This document shows, one piece after another, positions 61,043 through 64,000 of a stretch of 64,000 nucleotides of DNA. The position numbers and the translations under genes are program-made. Source of the stretch: Ficedula albicollis (lineage: Eukaryota; Chordata; Aves; Passeriformes; Muscicapidae). The stretch spans positions 12,348,040 to 12,412,039 of the forward strand of contig NC_021677.1 in the NCBI RefSeq assembly GCF_000247815.1. The letters are read 5' to 3'. The notes beneath the pieces were generated by a model. The model was given only the letters and a program-made list of their open reading frames with translations. It was not told the DNA's origin and made no database searches. Every line of letters begins with the position of its first letter. The stretch's first letter is position 1.

Positions 61043-61401
61043 TCACAATAACATGAAGAATTACTATAATACTCAATAGATTTCCTCTAGCATTCAAGTT
61101 AATATGAAATAAATGAGGCTAAATAATACCTCAGTACTAACTCAGAAATGTACAACCTAGATGGCTCTGACCTGTGCAGTAGCTCAAGATCTACAAGAAT
61201 ATGTAACCCTACATTGTTTATGCTGTGAAATTCATTTAATGGCCTTGGTTATCTGCTGGAGTTGTGGGTACCTGTGGAAAAGGAGATCTTTTATTGGTTT
61301 TAATGAGCTCTCTCCACAGAAGAGCAGGAAAATGCCATGCCAGCCTGGGCTGAAGGTGCCTGAGCTTTCCTAGGTTTACTGAATGACTGTTTTCTTTCTA
61401 G

Positions 61402-61495
61402 ATTCCAGCCTATGGAGAAGTGCACAAAAGAACAGGATAAATATGGCTTTTAAGGGCGAGGACCAGCTAGATTCCCTTTCCTTACCAGTTCAGCG
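61402..61495 (+). CDS. INSC: First recognised exon of INSC (Inscuteable homolog), start codon at 61443
   Basis: INSC is a cytoplasmic/cortical adaptor with armadillo-like repeats that links the PAR3 polarity complex to LGN (GPSM2) to orient mitotic spindles. The exon lies between acceptor TTTCTTTCTAG (ending 61401) and donor GTAAGT (61496-61501). Its ATG (61443-61445) has A at -3 and G at +4, and opens MAFKGEDQLDSLPLPVQ plus two bases of an Arg codon. This resembles the N-terminus I recall for a human INSC isoform (MALPGGRHLDS...LPGQR), sharing LDS, LP and QR. The frame stays open upstream to the acceptor, so a longer isoform could read through from an upstream exon; the coding start is therefore isoform dependent. 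The next exon is not in the window. Position downstream of a calcitonin-family gene on the same strand supports the call. The peptide is short, so certainty is moderate. Confidence 0.8.
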
Positions 61496-62376
61496 GTAAG
61501 TGGTGCACTCTATCATCCAGATTTGAGTGTTTAAATGATTTTGAGGCAGCAGCTGCACTTACCTTTGAGGCTCTGAAGATTGTTAAAAGCTCATTTTTAA
61601 CTCAGGTACTATTCCTGTGTAATTTGTAGAACGAATGTGGAAATTTGAGATATATTTCTTGAGGCATTTGGAAATTTCTGTGCCTGGAGTCTGGTAAATC
61701 ATGGCAGTGTTCATGCAGCCATCATTTTAATTGCATGACCAGGTTTGCAGTAGCAATGTGACTGTACTTACTGGGCTGCTTCTTAATCATGATGGAAATG
61801 ACTGGAACCCTCTGCACCCTGTGAAGACTGCTGAAAGCTATCCATATAAATTTGTTTAGCATGTTTGACTTTGTTCTGGTGCAGGTATGGTAACACTGTG
61901 AAGGCCGTGGTATAACATCTCCAGTCTGCTGTACCCTGTTGGGAGTGGAGACATTGGTGACTCTCCTAACCATCAAATTTAAAAAGAAAAAAAAAAATCT
62001 ATCTTTTGGTTGCAGTCTAGTGGCTGTCTCTGTGTAGTGTAGTTTTGCTTCTAGCCTAATAGAGGTTCCATGAAAAGAAAAAAAGAAAATACAATAACCT
62101 GCAGTCATTATGTGTCACAGCGGAGTTTTTTTTGTTTTTGTTTGGGGGGGGGAAGAAGGGTGAAGTCTGCTGAACACAGGAATAAAATAATAAATTTAAA
62201 TTTCTGTCTTTTCTCTAGTCTTCTTTCTTGAGGTCAGACTTCAATTCTTTATTGTAATTAACTTATAGTTGTAATTGACATACACTCTCAAAATACAATG
62301 CTTTTCTTCATCAGTAGCTTCATATTTCTCTACCTTTCCTTATCTCAGTCTTCCAGCAGATACTTTGATATTGCCA
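61496..62376 (+). other. INSC: INSC intron, left part
   Basis: Begins with GTAAGT. Contains A- and G-homopolymer runs near 61980-61997 and 62143-62152. No further exon recognised; the 128-codon minus-strand ORF at 61722-62108 has no known match. Confidence 0.65.
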
Positions 62377-62690
62377 TGTGCTGGTTTGAAAGCAAACCAG
62401 TGGGAGATCTTAAGTCAGAACTACAATTTAATAGAAAAATTAAAATAAAATGCAGTATGCAAAACCACTGACAGAGTCAGAACACAACCTGACACCCTGT
62501 CAGTCAGTCGGGGTGTTGGTAGCATCCCATTAAATGGTGGCTGCATCCTCCTGCAGTGGCAGATGAGGTTCAGCTGAAGCAGTGCTCCTGTAGAAGGTGC
62601 AGTTTTCCTCTGAAGGTCCAGGGATGATGAAGTGGTCTTCCTTTGAAATCCAGTGGAAAAAGGCTGCTTGTGGTGTTCCAAATCTCATTT
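62377..62690 (+). mobile_element. ERV LTR fragment related to the 35.7 kb solo LTR
   Basis: Starts TGTGCTGGTTTGAAAGC and then, from about 62464, shares a long segment with the solo LTR at 35.93-36.09 kb: a GACAGAGTCAGAACACA block, GACACCCTGTCAGTCAGTCG and a GTAGAAGGTGCAGTTTTCCT block. The first 90 bases differ from the other copy, so this is a related subfamily or a mosaic. The 3' half, including the 64-base tandem units, is absent. It lies in the INSC intron. Confidence 0.8.
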
Positions 62691-64000
62691 TCAAAATAAC
62701 AAAATTCAAATATTATTTCTTTATGGTTCCTATTGTTCCTATTGTCGCACTATAATCTTTCAGAAGCAAAACCAGGCAGGTCCCTAAGCAAGAAAATCAG
62801 TCCCCATAGGAGAAGTGTATCATAAATGTGCAAACAGATTCCAAGTGTTTCCACAGTCGTCATTGGAGTCAACAGTTATTTTGGCTGTATAAGGAATTTG
62901 AAACTGGGGCCTTAAACCAAGTCTCTGTGGTTCCTGAATTGTTGTTTACACTCTTTCCTTAGATTTTATGGGAAATCACAACTTGTGTTGGAGTCTCTAG
63001 AGTGCTGAGTCACTGTGTTAATGGTTTTCTAACACACTGTCAGAGCTACTGTCTCTAATTGATATCTGTCCATATCTACTATGGATACAGTATTTAAAGC
63101 TATGCAGTATCCTGAGGAAAAACAAATTATTGTTTCAGAAATTTTATTTTATATTTCAGTGGGTTAGGAACTTATGTGATGGTTTTGTCTCTTAGGAGAG
63201 AAAACAAATGGAAATAGATCAGTTTCATAAAGGACTAATTTGCCTACTCTCCAAAAGCTGTATTCCCATGTACAGCCCCTTACAGGACCATAAAAATTAT
63301 CTGTTTTCATCAGTGAGGGCCAGTTCACTATAGCATGTGAAGTGTGTGTGTATTCCTTACAGATGCACATAACCCCATTCTGAAATAGCTATTTTTAGTG
63401 TAATTTTGGAAAATGTCAGTACCCTTTCCTTATCTTTATAAGATATTTCTTATCTTTATAAGAGATAATGAGCATTTACTTTGTCTTTTATATCTAGAAT
63501 AAAACCTACCTTTCACTTATGCCCCTGCCTTTTGTCCTGTGTAATGAAAGTTCATTTGCCTTCTTGCTTTCTGCGAGTTAAAACTGTAGATTTCACAAGC
63601 TTTTTTCATTGTAGACATGGAGTTTTTTATACTTTCCATTTTGGATGGTAAACTAAACTTAAGACAGTGCTGAATCTGAAGTCATTCAACTAAAGAGAGA
63701 GTACTCATCACCAAAAATTAAATAGGATGCTGTTTTGGCTGCTTGGATCATGTGTTCAATTCAGAGCTGCATTGGAGAAATAAAGTATAATTACAAAATT
63801 TTAAAAAAGAATAAATGATCATATTTTATCAACATTAGGTTAAAAAAATCAGCCACAATTGTCATCATCAACTTCCCCTCTTCGCCATGAAAACCTCTCA
63901 ATCCCAAAACAGCAACCAAGTAAAACCAAAATAAAATTAACAAAAAAAAAACCAAAAAAACAAAAAAAACAAAACCTGAAGAAAAACCTAATCCTGAATA
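62691..64000 (+). other. INSC: INSC intron, right part (continues beyond the window)
   Basis: No exon recognised. It contains two adjacent copies of a small hairpin unit (TCTTATCTTTATAAGA type) at about 63428-63464 and an A-rich tract at about 63930-63978 near the window end. Confidence 0.6.

Noticed and set aside
3376..61401. tRNA, snRNA, CRISPR or bacterial-type elements
   Set aside because: None seen on reading; the sequence is vertebrate intergenic DNA.

Overview
The window is vertebrate nuclear DNA, almost certainly from a bird and probably a passerine. Two recognisable genes with intron/exon structure sit in a large non-coding landscape that holds CR1 LINE tails and solo or fragmentary avian endogenous-retrovirus LTRs. 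There are no bacterial-type gene arrays, operons, CRISPRs or tRNAs. Most open reading frames here are chance or low-complexity artefacts.

Left end (1-3,370, + strand): the 3' half of the calcitonin/CGRP gene (CALCA). The common upstream exons lie outside the window. Position 1-794 is intron. The calcitonin-specific terminal exon starts at 795, with its stop at 991-993 and a poly(A) signal at 1316. The CGRP-specific exon is 2665-2859 (stop 2825-2827), and a non-coding last exon starts at 3137 with a poly(A) signal at 3348. This is the classic alternative splicing/polyadenylation unit: one pre-mRNA makes either calcitonin or CGRP. Seven TGCATG (RBFOX) motifs lie in the first 1.53 kb around the calcitonin exon.

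Middle (3.4-61.4 kb): about 58 kb in which I recognise no coding exon. It holds a 78-base assembly gap with duplicated 47-base flanks (6,962-7,039); an uninterrupted (GGAA)n array of about 1.14 kb (7,115-8,251) beside a minus-strand LTR fragment (8,298-8,894); a second LTR 5' fragment (15,361-15,590); an uninterrupted (TTCTC)n array of 970 bp (19,635-20,604); a solo LTR of 883 bp inserted into a CR1 element with a short target-site duplication (35,504-36,777); an 875-bp head-to-tail duplication differing at one base (45,476-47,225); and CR1 fragments at 52.3-52.7, 54.8-55.0, 56.3-56.4 and 61.0 kb.

Right end (61.4-64 kb, + strand): a short exon at 61,402-61,495 whose ATG opens a peptide resembling the N-terminus of Inscuteable homolog (INSC). 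The rest is INSC intron with another LTR fragment (62,377-62,690). A calcitonin-family gene followed by INSC on the same strand agrees with the known vertebrate gene neighbourhood, and supports both calls. The two genes are not functionally linked: one encodes secreted peptide hormones, the other a spindle-orientation adaptor. I found no convincing novel gene system. The most checkable oddities are the tandem duplication, the two giant perfect microsatellites, the gap-flank duplication and the RBFOX motif cluster.
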